From the NCBI GenBank assembly GCA_023412805.1, contig JAEZRM010000148.1, positions 1 through 40,806 of the forward strand: a stretch of DNA of 40,806 bases, read 5' to 3'. Origin of the DNA: Pseudomonadota bacterium. GTDB lineage: Bacteria; Pseudomonadota; Alphaproteobacteria; Rhizobiales; Hyphomicrobiaceae. Below, one piece after another: positions 16,008-24,303 of this stretch. The first letter of the stretch is position 1; the number at the start of each line of letters is the position of its first letter. Position numbers and translations under genes: made by a program. The notes under the pieces are model-generated. The model was not told the origin of the DNA. It worked only from the letters and a program-made list of their open reading frames with translations, and did no database searches.

Positions 16008-17047
16008 CGCCACACCGACTTTCTGAGAGCGACCAGACACAACAGCTCGAACAGCATCTGCGCGCCGATCTGCGCGGTCGTCGTATTGGCATCATACTGC
16101 GGCGCCACCTCGACCACGTCTCCGCCGACAATGTCGATGCCGGCCAGACCGCGCAGGATGGCCAGCGCCTCGCGCGGCATGAGCCCGCCCACTTCCGGCG
16201 TACCGGTGCCGGGCGCAAAGGCCGGATCCAGGCTGTCGACATCGAAGCTCACGTAGGTCGGCCCGTCGCCAACGATTTCGCGCGCCTTCGCGACCACCGC
16301 AGCGAGGCCCATCTCGCCAACTTCCTCCGCGTGAATGACGGTCATGCCGCTCTCGAAGGAGAACTCCCAGAGATACTCCGCACCGCCACGGATGCCGATC
16401 TGGATGACGCGCGCAGGATCGAGCACGCCTTCGAGCACGGCGAGACGAAAGGGGCCGCCGTGGTGAAACTTGGCGCCCTCGTATCCGCCGGCCGTATCGC
16501 AGTGCGCATCGATGTGCACCATGCCGAGCGGTCGCTCGCGGCCGAGCGCCTTCAGGATCGGCAGCGTGATCGAGTGATCGCCGCCGACGGATAGCGGGAC
16601 GATGCCCGCGCGCGCGACCTCCAGATAAAAGGCTTCGATGTCGGCGTGGCATTCATCGAGGCTGAAGCGGCTCCTCATCGGCACGTCGCCGACATCCGCG
16701 ACCGCGAGATTGCCCATGGGAGCGACGCGCAGCACATGCTCGTAGGGCCCGATCCGCTCGACACTGCGCACCGCGCGCGGGCCGAGGCGTGCGCCCGCGC
16801 GGTTCGTCACGCCGAGATCCATAGGCACACCGATGAGCGCGACATCGAGGCCGGAATAGCCCGTCGCTGCCGCGTCCTGCGCGAAGCGGGCGCCGAGCAG
16901 GGTCGCCGGATCGGCGAACGGCCATTTACGGCGGTCGGGTGCGGCGAACACGCTTGCCGCGACGGCGGCAAAGGCCGGATCGTGGATATCGCCGCCCTTG
17001 GCGCCGGCGTATCGGGCGCGCAGCGCAGCCAGCTTGTCCTTGTCCAT
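16004..17047 (-). CDS. speB: Agmatinase-like ureohydrolase
   Basis: A 347-residue Mn-dependent enzyme of the arginase/agmatinase family, which hydrolyses a guanidino group to urea. Metal-binding motifs are intact: SVGGDHSITLP near residue 155, HIDAHCDTAG near 182 and SFDVDSLDPAFAPGTGTPE near 270. The GGL sequence that follows, and the 30-residue N-terminal extension, favour the agmatinase branch; other guanidino substrates such as guanidinobutyrate cannot be ruled out, so the symbol is tentative. It is divergent from metY across a 182-nt region. Confidence 0.88.
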   Translation of the reverse strand: MDKDKLAALRARYAGAKGGDIHDPAFAAVAASVFAAPDRRKWPFADPATLLGARFAQDAAATGYSGLDVALIGVPMDLGVTNRAGARLGPRAVRSVERIGPYEHVLRVAPMGNLAVADVGDVPMRSRFSLDECHADIEAFYLEVARAGIVPLSVGGDHSITLPILKALGRERPLGMVHIDAHCDTAGGYEGAKFHHGGPFRLAVLEGVLDPARVIQIGIRGGAEYLWEFSFESGMTVIHAEEVGEMGLAAVVAKAREIVGDGPTYVSFDVDSLDPAFAPGTGTPEVGGLMPREALAILRGLAGIDIVGGDVVEVAPQYDANTTTAQIGAQMLFELLCLVALRKSVWR

Positions 17048-17147
17048 GACTCATGTCTCCGTCGGCCAGCAGCTATGGTGAGCATAGCCGAGCCACGGCG
17101 CGCGACCAACGGCGCCCCGGCCCTGCCTTAGAATGCAGGTTGAAATG

Positions 17148-17221
17148 CTTGGCACGACTTCGCCATTGACGTCATGATGGCCCATCGGATTGAAGTGTGG
17201 CGAAAGATCATGCCAAGGGAG
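17148..17221 (+). promoter_or_regulatory. Structured 5' leader of metY overlapping its ribosome binding site
   Basis: Two perfect 7-nt complementary pairs are nested: CTTGGCA (17148-17154) with TGCCAAG (17211-17217), and TTCGCCA (17159-17165) with TGGCGAA (17198-17204). The internal loop is CGAC against AGATCA, and the apex holds a small GATG-GCC-CATC hairpin (17176-17186). The outer right arm covers the first part of AAGGGAG (17215-17221), the Shine-Dalgarno for the ATG at 17230. Folding would therefore hide the ribosome binding site. No SAM-II GCTAAA signature is present. Real structure is inferred. Confidence 0.45.
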
Positions 17222-17229
17222 ATGCGCTC

Positions 17230-18525
17230 ATGACGGACCAGACCAAGAGCCCGAGCTTTGCGACGCTTGCCGTTCATGCCGGGGCGACGCCCGACCCCTC
17301 GACAGGTGCCCGCGCGACCCCGATCTACCAGACGACGTCGTTCGTCTTCAATGATGCCGAGCATGCGGCTGCACTCTTCGGCCTGCAGGCCTTCGGCAAC
17401 ATCTACACGCGCATCATGAATCCGACACAAGCCGTGCTCGAGCAGCGCGTCGCTGCACTCGAGGGTGGTACTGCCGCGCTCGCCGTTGCTTCGGGACACG
17501 CGGCGCAGTTTCTCGCATTCCATACACTGCTCGAGTCCGGTGACGAGTTCGTCGCCGGGCGCCAGCTCTATGGTGGCTCGATCAATCAGTTCAATCACTC
17601 GTTCAAGAAGTTCAACTGGAATGTGGTGTGGGCCGACTCGACGAACCCCGAGAGCTTCGAGAAGGCGATCACACCCAAGACCAAGGCGCTGTTCGTCGAG
17701 AGCATCGCCAATCCCGGCGGTGTCATCATCGATCTGCCCGCGATCGGCGCCATCGCGAAAAGGCACGCGATACCGCTCATCGTCGACAACACGCTCGCGA
17801 CACCCTATCTCATCCGGCCCAAGGAACACGGCGCCGATATCGTCATCCACTCCGCGACGAAATTCCTCGGCGGTCACGGCAATTCGATCGGTGGGATCAT
17901 TGTCGACAGCGGAACATTCGATTGGCTGAAGGCTGGCGATCGCTATCCGACGCTGACGGCGCCGAACGCCAGCTACAATGGCATGGTGCTGGGCGAGACC
18001 TTTGGCAATTTTGCTTTCGCGATCGCTGCGCGCGTCATGGGATTGCGCGACATTGGCCCGGCCATCTCGCCGTTCAATGCCTTCCTGATCAACACCGGCA
18101 TCGAGACATTGCCGCTGCGTATGCGTCAGCACTGCGCCAATGCGCAGGCCGTGGCCGAACACTTGTCGCGCCACCCGAAAGTGGCCTGGGTCAACTATTC
18201 CGGCCTTCCCGAGAATGCCTATCATGCCCTGCAGAAAAAGCTCTCGCCCAACGGCGGCGGTGCCGTGTTCACCTTCGGGCTCAAGGGCGGCTACGATGCG
18301 GGCGTGAAGTTCGTCGCGGGCCTGGAGCTCTTCTCGCATCTGGCGAACATGGGCGATGTACGCAGCCTCGTCATTCATCCGGCTTCGACGACGCACAGCC
18401 AGCTCACGCCGGAGCAGCGCGCAGCGGCGGGTGCCGGTGACGATGTGGTGCGTCTTTCGGTCGGCATCGAGGACAACGCTGATATCATCGCCGATATCGA
18501 GAAAGCGTTGGCGGCGGTGGGCTAG
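17230..18525 (+). CDS. metY: O-acetylhomoserine sulfhydrylase (aminocarboxypropyltransferase)
   Basis: PLP enzyme that makes homocysteine directly from O-acetylhomoserine and sulfide, in methionine biosynthesis. The 431-residue protein is of the MetY branch of the Cys/Met metabolism family: FATLAVHAGATPDPSTGARATPIYQTTSF at the start, GGTAALAVASGHAAQ, the long insert after it typical of MetY, VDNTLATPYLIRP, and the PLP-binding Lys211 in SATKFLGGHG. C-terminal IHPASTTHSQLT and VRLSVGIED close the fold. ATG at 17230 is chosen because AAGGGAG lies 9 nt upstream; a GTG at 17197 gives an 11-residue extension without family support. Confidence 0.94.
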   Translation: MTDQTKSPSFATLAVHAGATPDPSTGARATPIYQTTSFVFNDAEHAAALFGLQAFGNIYTRIMNPTQAVLEQRVAALEGGTAALAVASGHAAQFLAFHTLLESGDEFVAGRQLYGGSINQFNHSFKKFNWNVVWADSTNPESFEKAITPKTKALFVESIANPGGVIIDLPAIGAIAKRHAIPLIVDNTLATPYLIRPKEHGADIVIHSATKFLGGHGNSIGGIIVDSGTFDWLKAGDRYPTLTAPNASYNGMVLGETFGNFAFAIAARVMGLRDIGPAISPFNAFLINTGIETLPLRMRQHCANAQAVAEHLSRHPKVAWVNYSGLPENAYHALQKKLSPNGGGAVFTFGLKGGYDAGVKFVAGLELFSHLANMGDVRSLVIHPASTTHSQLTPEQRAAAGAGDDVVRLSVGIEDNADIIADIEKALAAVG

Positions 18526-18642
18526 AGCCACGCACCATTGTGAGCATAAGCTTGCGCGCGCGTCGCGAATCACTCAACGTTCGCGGCTCGCTGGCCGGCA
18601 TGATGCCATCCAGCTTCGAGTCTATGGAGTTCCATGCGCTAG

Positions 18643-19464
18643 ATGAGCATGGTTTGTGACACCGCCCGACCCATATGCGGGTGGAAAGGCGACGGGCTCA
18701 GGGCTGTTCTGATGCTCGGCCTTGCTCTTACTCTCGTTGCGTGCGCGCGCGAGGAGCCGCCGACTGCAAGCTGGCGCACGAGCAGCGAGCCACCACCTGC
18801 ATCCTTGAACCTAGGCCCGCAGGAACCGGAGGCCGTATCGCGTTCGCCCATGGCGCCGTCCATGCAGATGCTTCCGCAGTCCACGGCGCCGCAGCCCGCA
18901 CCGGACAAACCTGCCGAACGCAGTCCCTGCCTGTCGAAGTGGGGATCGCCGCGCCTCGATGCGCCGGCAGAATGTGCTGGCAGAAGCCCGCGCGCCTCGC
19001 GTGCTGTCCCGAGTCGGGGCGTCTACAAGATCGGCAGACCATACACGGTTCGGGGAAAGACTTATGTGCCGGCTGAGGATCCCAACTATGAAGAGACGGG
19101 TATAGCTTCGTGGTACGGTGACGGCTTTCACGGCGGCCCGACGGCTAACGGCGAGGTCTACGACATGCACCGGCTGACAGCGGCGCACAAGACGCTGCCC
19201 ATGCCGTCCTATGCCTACGTGCACAACCCCGCCAACGGACGTACGATCATGGTACGCATCAACAATCGCGGACCCTTCAAGGGCAATAGGATCATCGACC
19301 TATCCCGGGAGGCCGCCCGCCTGCTCGACTTCAAGTCGCGGGGATTGACGGAGGTGCGCGTCACCTATGCCGGGCGGGCGCCGCTCGACGGAAGCGACCA
19401 CGCCGAACGCGCCCATCTCGAGCGTCAGCCATGGTATCGCCAGACCGTTACGCTCGGCGATTAA
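18643..19464 (+). CDS. rlpA: RlpA-family septal-ring lytic transglycosylase / lipoprotein
   Basis: A 273-residue lipoprotein: the signal segment LRAVLMLGLALTLVAC ends in a lipobox-like LVAC, so Cys34 would be lipidated. A Pro-rich linker (about 40-120) leads to the double-psi beta-barrel domain (about 145-245) with GIASWYGDGFHGGPTANGE, AAHKTLPMPSYAYVHN and VRINNRGPF followed by IIDLSREAARLLDF, the RlpA/lytic transglycosylase signature. No C-terminal SPOR domain is present; the protein ends soon after the barrel. RlpA acts on denuded peptidoglycan at the septum in other bacteria. Cys-rich linker content (SPCLSKW, AECAGRS) is unusual. Start is either 18643 or 18649. Confidence 0.88.
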   Translation: MSMVCDTARPICGWKGDGLRAVLMLGLALTLVACAREEPPTASWRTSSEPPPASLNLGPQEPEAVSRSPMAPSMQMLPQSTAPQPAPDKPAERSPCLSKWGSPRLDAPAECAGRSPRASRAVPSRGVYKIGRPYTVRGKTYVPAEDPNYEETGIASWYGDGFHGGPTANGEVYDMHRLTAAHKTLPMPSYAYVHNPANGRTIMVRINNRGPFKGNRIIDLSREAARLLDFKSRGLTEVRVTYAGRAPLDGSDHAERAHLERQPWYRQTVTLGD

Positions 19465-19600
19465 GGTTGCCGTCATGTTCGGGCTGCCGGGAGCACATGA
19501 CCAAGATGTAACCTTCCTGGCTTCCGGTTTTGCTTGCGTGCTTCGATACCTTTGACAATCATGTGCCGCGCGTCGGGGGTGATAGGAGGCGAAGCGAACG

Positions 19601-20005
19601 ATGATCGGTTTGGTCATCATCACGCACGCAGGGCTGGCGACGGAATTCAAGGCAGCACTCGAGCATGTTGTCGGGCCGCAGGAGCAGCTCGAGACACTGT
19701 CCATCGGTCCCGATGACGACATCGAGCGACGACGGCAGCAGCTCATCGAGGCTGTTCAACGCGCCGACCGCGGCGCGGGTGTCGTCGTCCTCACCGATAT
19801 GTTCGGTGGTACGCCGTCGAACCTCGCGATCTCCGTCATGGAGGCGACGGGCGCGGAAGTGCTCGCGGGCGTCAACCTGCCGATGCTGATCAAGCTCGCG
19901 GGCGTGCGCAAGGATCGTCCACTCGTCGAAGCTGTCGATCTGGCCAAGGAGGCTGGGCGCAAGTACATTTCTGTTGCTAGTCAGGTGCTCTCAGGTACGA
20001 CCTGA
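19601..20005 (+). CDS. PTS EIIA component, mannose family (regulatory PTS)
   Basis: A 134-residue EIIA-Man-type protein. The phospho-acceptor is His9 in ITHAGLATEF, and VVLTDMFGGTPSNLA and VNLPMLIKL are family hallmarks. Alphaproteobacteria lacking sugar permeases use this protein with HPr and EI as a regulatory phosphorelay rather than for transport. AGGAGG lies about 12 nt upstream of the ATG. HPr begins 13 nt downstream, so the two form an operon. No EIIB or EIIC gene and no HPr kinase gene are in the window. Confidence 0.92.
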   Translation: MIGLVIITHAGLATEFKAALEHVVGPQEQLETLSIGPDDDIERRRQQLIEAVQRADRGAGVVVLTDMFGGTPSNLAISVMEATGAEVLAGVNLPMLIKLAGVRKDRPLVEAVDLAKEAGRKYISVASQVLSGTT

Positions 20006-20018
20006 GGCGTGGCCTGAC

Positions 20019-20336
20019 GTGGCGACCTTCATCCATGTAGAGCCCGTCGACTTGAACAGCCCGGATTTGCAGCGCGCCGAAGTCATGATCCCGAACAAGA
20101 AGGGGCTGCACGCGCGCGCCTCGGCCAAGTTCGTCATGTGCGCCGAGCGCTTTTCGGCTGACGTGCGTGTATCCCGCGACGGTCATGCTGTCGGCGGGAC
20201 GTCGATCATGGGGCTGCTGACGCTCGCGGCCAGCCAAGGCACGACGATCACCATCGAGGCCTTGGGGCCGGACGCACGCGAGGCGCTCACAGCGCTGGTG
20301 ACGCTGGTTCGGGATGGGTTCGGCGAGGAAAGCTGA
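20019..20336 (+). CDS. ptsH: HPr-family phosphocarrier protein
   Basis: A 105-residue HPr with a 15-residue N-terminal extension. The histidine active site is His31 in NKKGLHARASAKFV, and Ser62 in GGTSIMGLL lies 31 residues later, the same spacing as His15/Ser46 of Gram-positive HPr. The serine implies control by an HPr kinase/phosphorylase, which alphaproteobacteria often encode next to these genes but is not adjacent here. Start is a GTG at 20019, 13 nt after the EIIA stop; an in-frame TTG at 19974 would overlap EIIA and is less likely. Confidence 0.9.
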   Translation: MATFIHVEPVDLNSPDLQRAEVMIPNKKGLHARASAKFVMCAERFSADVRVSRDGHAVGGTSIMGLLTLAASQGTTITIEALGPDAREALTALVTLVRDGFGEES

Positions 20337-21028
20337 CCCCGCCTTGGTCCAATAGCCGCGTGGGGTCGATGGAACAAAGCCCGCCGCCGCGCCGTTCAAA
20401 CACTGCGGCGCCAGTTTGGCGAGCAAGTGCGGGAGAATGCGGCAGCGTATCGTGAAATCGCTGCTTCTGTCACCTTCGAGACACAGAAGACTTGAAAGCA
20501 AGGGCGCTGTTGGAAACGGCATCCTGGGCGCTTAGAATCGGGCACCATCCACATTACGAATTTGCAACTGGCATTATGTCGATGCCAGATGCAATTTGAA
20601 CCGATGAAAGACATCGGATGAGATTCAGACCTGCGATCGCGGAAAAAATCCGATCGCGTGGCGTGATATGCCGGCGCAAGTACCAGAGCGGGCAGACGAT
20701 TGTCTTAGTTCCATTTTTCGAAGTTGGCCGGGGGAATCCGGAGTGGCGCCAAAGGTGGGCGCGAGGGGGCGACATAGACGGCGCTTGTATCGCTGCTGCG
20801 ATGCGGTATCGTTATGTTGCGACGCGAGATGGAAATCGGTGACAGGTGCGGTTGAAGTGCCGCACAGGCCGACGAAATACAAAGGCAAATACGAGCAGTC
20901 GCCCACAGGACGGGAAAATGGCTCATACTTGGCTTTGTCGATGAATTGCCCGATCTGAGTGACGCGTTCGGAAACGACGGATCAGTGATCGGGTACCCGT
21001 TGGGCTCTAAACACTGTAGGGCAGAACA
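20337..21028. other. Long non-coding gap between HPr and prkA
   Basis: 692 nt with no reading frame I can support on either strand; base composition is less GC-biased than in the flanking genes. It holds a 39-nt imperfect palindrome (20559-20597, listed separately). Close to prkA there is GGGTACCC (20991-20998) preceded by GATCAGTGATC, and GGAAAC at 20970 with CGTT at 20998; that spacing (22 nt) is too long for an EcfG-type general stress promoter. It likely carries the prkA promoter and regulatory sites. Confidence 0.6.
20559..20597. promoter_or_regulatory. Long imperfect palindrome upstream of prkA
   Basis: Left arm 20559-20574 and right arm 20582-20597 are complementary at 14 of 16 positions around a 7-nt centre (TATGTCG). 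The core is CTGGCAT / ATGCCAG, perfect over 7 bp, flanked by TTGCA / TGCAA. No T-run follows, so a terminator is unlikely. An operator or a small structured RNA is possible. Confidence 0.45.
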
Positions 21029-22975
21029 ATGGCGACGCGCAGCGAGATCTTCGACCTCTACGCTCAGAGCTACGACCGCCAGAAGCAGGTCGTGATGCCT
21101 CTGAAGGATTACCTCGAGGGGTGCCGAAAGGATCCGTCGATGTACGCCACGCCGGCCGAGCGCATGCTCAAGGCGATCGGTGACCCGACGATGGTCAACA
21201 CGGCGGACGATGCCCGTCTCGGCCGCATTTTCATGAACCGGACGATCAAGGTCTATCCTGCGTTCAAGGATTTCTACGGTCTTGAGGACACGATCGAGCG
21301 CATCGTCGGCTACTTCCGCCACGCTGCGCAGGGCCTCGAGGAGCGCAAGCAGATCCTCTACCTCCTCGGGCCCGTCGGCGGCGGCAAGTCCTCGCTCGCC
21401 GAGCGCCTCAAGGATCTTATGGAGGCCTGCCCGATCTACGTGCTCAAGGCCGGCAACGAGATCAGTCCGATCTTCGAGAGCCCGCTCGGTCTCTTCAATC
21501 CCGAGACCATGGGCCCGCATCTCGAAGAGAAGTACGGCATTCCCGTGCGTGTGCTCGGCGGGTTCATCTCGCCGTGGGCGGTGAAGCGCCTCGACGAGTT
21601 CGGCGGCGACATCTCGAAGTTCACGGTCGTCAAGCTTTACCCCTCGAAGCTGCGCCAGATCTGCATTGCCAAGACCGAGCCGGGTGACGAGAACAACCAG
21701 GACATCTCGGCGCTGGTGGGTAAGGTCGACATTCGCAAGCTCGAGCACTTCGGCCAGAACGACGCCGACGCCTACTCCTATTCGGGCGGCCTCAACCGCA
21801 CGACACAGGGGCTTCTCGAGTTCGTCGAGATGTTCAAGGCGCCGCTCAAGATGCTGCATCCTCTGCTGACGGCGACGCAGGATCGCACGTACGTCGGCAC
21901 CGAGAACGTGGGCGCATTGCCTTATCAGGGCATCATCATCGCGCACTCGAACGAAAGCGAGTGGCAGAGCTTCCGCGCCAACCGCACGAACGAGGCCTTC
22001 CTCGATCGTATCTGCGTGATCAAGGTGCCGTACTGCCTGCGCGTGACGGAAGAGAAGAAGATCTACGACAAGCTGCTTCAGGCGAGCGAACTGTCCGACG
22101 CTTCGTGCGCGCCGGGTACGCTTGAGATGCTTTCGCAGTTCTCGGTGCTGAGTCGCCTCAAGGAGCACGAGAACTCGCAGCTCTTCTCGAAGATGCGCGT
22201 CTATGACGGCGAGAATCTCAAGGACACCGATCCGCACGCGCGCACCATGCAGGAATATCGCGATGCCGCCGGCGTCACGGAAGGCATGGACGGCGCCTCC
22301 ACGCGGTTCGCCTACAAGATCCTCTCGGAGACGTTCAACTTCGACAGCCACGAGATCAGCGCCGATCCCGTGCACCTCATGTACGTGCTCGAGCAGGCCA
22401 TCAAGCGCGAGCAGATGCCCGAGGAGACGGAATCCCGCTATCTCGAGTTCATCAAGGAGGATCTCTCGCCGCGCTATGCGGAGTTCATCGGCAACGAGAT
22501 CCAGAAGGCCTATCTCGAGTCCTACAACGACTACGGCCAGAACCTGTTCGACCGTTACGTCGCTTATGCCGACGCCTGGATCGAGGATCATGATTTCAAG
22601 GATCCCGACACGGGCCAGCTCATGAGCCGCGAGCTGCTCGATCAGGAGCTGTCGAAGATCGAGAAGCCGGCCGGCATCGCCAATCCGAAGGACTTCCGTT
22701 ACGAGGTCGTCAAGTTCTCGCTCCGTGCGCGTGCACGCAATGGCGGCAGGAATCCGGATTGGACGAGCTACGAGAAGATCCGCGACGTCATCGAGCGGCG
22801 CATGTTCAGCCAGGTCGAGGATCTGCTGCCGGTCATCAGCTTCGGTGCCAAGAAGGACAGCGACGCCGAGAAGAAGCACCACGAGTTCGTCGATCGTATG
22901 GTCGCGCGCGGTTATACGCCGCGTCAGGTCCGCCGGCTCGTGGAATGGTACATGCGCGTGAAGAAGTCGAGCTGA
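21029..22975 (+). CDS. prkA: PrkA (YeaG) serine protein kinase
   Basis: A 648-residue AAA+/kinase protein of the PrkA family, linked to stress and starvation adaptation in enterobacteria and to sporulation in Bacillus. Order: N-terminal helical part (1-80), AAA-like PrkA domain with Walker A GPVGGGKS (Gly114-Ser121), then the C-terminal PrkA kinase-type domain (about 380-648). Long stretches such as FINRTIKVY-type MNRTIKVYPAFKDFYGLEDTIER and YQGIIIAHSNESEWQSF are characteristic, and length matches E. coli YeaG. It is first in a three-gene operon with yeaH and spoVR. The start follows AGGGCAGAACA. Substrates are not well defined in any species. Confidence 0.95.
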   Translation: MATRSEIFDLYAQSYDRQKQVVMPLKDYLEGCRKDPSMYATPAERMLKAIGDPTMVNTADDARLGRIFMNRTIKVYPAFKDFYGLEDTIERIVGYFRHAAQGLEERKQILYLLGPVGGGKSSLAERLKDLMEACPIYVLKAGNEISPIFESPLGLFNPETMGPHLEEKYGIPVRVLGGFISPWAVKRLDEFGGDISKFTVVKLYPSKLRQICIAKTEPGDENNQDISALVGKVDIRKLEHFGQNDADAYSYSGGLNRTTQGLLEFVEMFKAPLKMLHPLLTATQDRTYVGTENVGALPYQGIIIAHSNESEWQSFRANRTNEAFLDRICVIKVPYCLRVTEEKKIYDKLLQASELSDASCAPGTLEMLSQFSVLSRLKEHENSQLFSKMRVYDGENLKDTDPHARTMQEYRDAAGVTEGMDGASTRFAYKILSETFNFDSHEISADPVHLMYVLEQAIKREQMPEETESRYLEFIKEDLSPRYAEFIGNEIQKAYLESYNDYGQNLFDRYVAYADAWIEDHDFKDPDTGQLMSRELLDQELSKIEKPAGIANPKDFRYEVVKFSLRARARNGGRNPDWTSYEKIRDVIERRMFSQVEDLLPVISFGAKKDSDAEKKHHEFVDRMVARGYTPRQVRRLVEWYMRVKKSS

Positions 22976-23013
22976 CGCTCACTCACCCGCGAAGGCTGGG
23001 CTGGGGGCCGTGA

Positions 23014-24291
23014 ATGAACATTATCGATCGTCGGCTCAACCCGAAATCCAAAAGCCTTGGCAACCGGCAGCGCTTTGTTCGCCGGGCCAAGGCCGATATT
23101 CGCGAAGCGGTCAGGGACGCACTCAAGAAGCGCAAGGTCACGGAGGTCGAGGGCTCCGAGAAAATCTCGATTCGCTCCAAGAGCGTGCGCGAGCCCTCCT
23201 TCTCGCACAGCCGCGACTCCGGCACACGGGACATGATCCTGCCGGGCAACAAGGAATACAAAGTCGGCGACCTCATCCCCAAGCCGCAGGGTGGTAGCGG
23301 CGGCGGTGGCGGGGGGCAGGCGAGTGCCGATGGTGAAGGCCAGGACGATTTCGTCTTCACGCTTTCCAAAGAAGAGTTCCTCGACCTGTTCTTCGAGGAT
23401 CTGAAACTGCCGAATCTCATCAAGACGCAGCTCAAGGATCTCAAATCGCCGGTACCGCAGCGCGCCGGCTACACGTCCGACGGCCCACCCGCGAAGCTCA
23501 ATCGCGTGCGCACAATGCGCCGTTCGCTCGCGCGGCGCATTGCACTGCGCCGGCCCAAGGATACCGATGTGCTTCAGCTCGAGCGTCTGCTGGCCGAAGC
23601 CGAGACGGACGTGCCGCGCGATGAGACGCGCATCGCGGAGCTGCGCGCGCGGCTCGACAAGATGCTGCGCCTGAGGCGTACGATCGCCTACGTCGATCCG
23701 ATCGATCTCCAGTATAACCGCACCGAGCGCGTGCCGAAGCCGGCGACGCAGGCCGTCATGTTCTGCCTCATGGACGCCTCCGCCTCCATGACCGAGCCGC
23801 TGAAGGATCTCGCCAAGCGCTTCTTCATGCTCCTTCACCTCTTCCTGTCGCGGCACTATCGCGAGGTCGATGTCGTCTTCGTGCGCCACACGAGCACGGC
23901 GAGCGAGGTCGATGAGGAGACGTTCTTCCGTGGTGTCGAGACCGGCGGCACGGTCATCTCGACCGCGCTCGAGGAGATGGACCGGATCGTGCGCGATCGC
24001 TACTCGCCCGAGGATTGGAACATCTACGCCGCGCAAGCGTCGGACGGCGACAACATCCCCGATGACATGGGGCGCTGCCTCGATCTCGTCGAGAACAGTT
24101 TACTGCCCGCGTGTCAGTATTTCGCCTATATCGAGGTGAGCGAGCAGATCGGCTTCGGTGATACGATCGTGTGGGACGGCTACAAGGAGATCGCGGAGCG
24201 CAACAAGCATTTCGCCATGCGCCGCGTGACGAGCCCGTCCGAGATCTTCCCGGTCTTCCACGAGCTGTTCTCCGCTTCTGCCGGCGCTTGA
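23014..24291 (+). CDS. yeaH: YeaH/YhbH family protein (DUF444)
   Basis: A 425-residue protein whose N-terminus IIDRRLNPKSKSLGNRQRFVRRAKADIREAV is diagnostic for DUF444. The middle has a Gly-rich linker (about 90-105), and the C-terminal half is a von Willebrand A-like domain with the metal-site motif DASAS near residue 255 and later GGTVISTALEEM and ASDGDN. The family nearly always sits between prkA and spoVR, as here (38 nt after prkA, 12 nt before spoVR), suggesting the three work as one complex or pathway. GGGCTGGGGG precedes the start. Biochemical role is unknown. Confidence 0.95.
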   Translation: MNIIDRRLNPKSKSLGNRQRFVRRAKADIREAVRDALKKRKVTEVEGSEKISIRSKSVREPSFSHSRDSGTRDMILPGNKEYKVGDLIPKPQGGSGGGGGGQASADGEGQDDFVFTLSKEEFLDLFFEDLKLPNLIKTQLKDLKSPVPQRAGYTSDGPPAKLNRVRTMRRSLARRIALRRPKDTDVLQLERLLAEAETDVPRDETRIAELRARLDKMLRLRRTIAYVDPIDLQYNRTERVPKPATQAVMFCLMDASASMTEPLKDLAKRFFMLLHLFLSRHYREVDVVFVRHTSTASEVDEETFFRGVETGGTVISTALEEMDRIVRDRYSPEDWNIYAAQASDGDNIPDDMGRCLDLVENSLLPACQYFAYIEVSEQIGFGDTIVWDGYKEIAERNKHFAMRRVTSPSEIFPVFHELFSASAGA

Positions 24292-24303
24292 GGTAGCCCG
24301 CCC

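Noticed and set aside
17149..17166. Sigma-54 promoter TGGCACG near metY.
   Set aside because: The GG-GC spacing is 9 nt instead of 10 and the -12 element does not match TTGC; the sequence is better explained as part of the stem.
17101..17230. SAM-II riboswitch ahead of metY.
   Set aside because: The GCTAAA core and pseudoknot layout are missing; the region has a different nested-stem pattern.
17128..18573. A 481-codon minus-strand frame opposite metY.
   Set aside because: The plus strand encodes an intact MetY with its PLP lysine; the reverse frame has no motif or plausible start.
20970..21001. EcfG-type general stress promoter GGAAAC / CGTT before prkA.
   Set aside because: The spacer is 22 nt, outside the usual 16-19 nt.
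20705..22882. A 725-codon open frame on the minus strand, opposite prkA.
   Set aside because: It is antisense to a clearly recognised PrkA; the long frame follows from high GC and codon bias. It has no recognisable domain.
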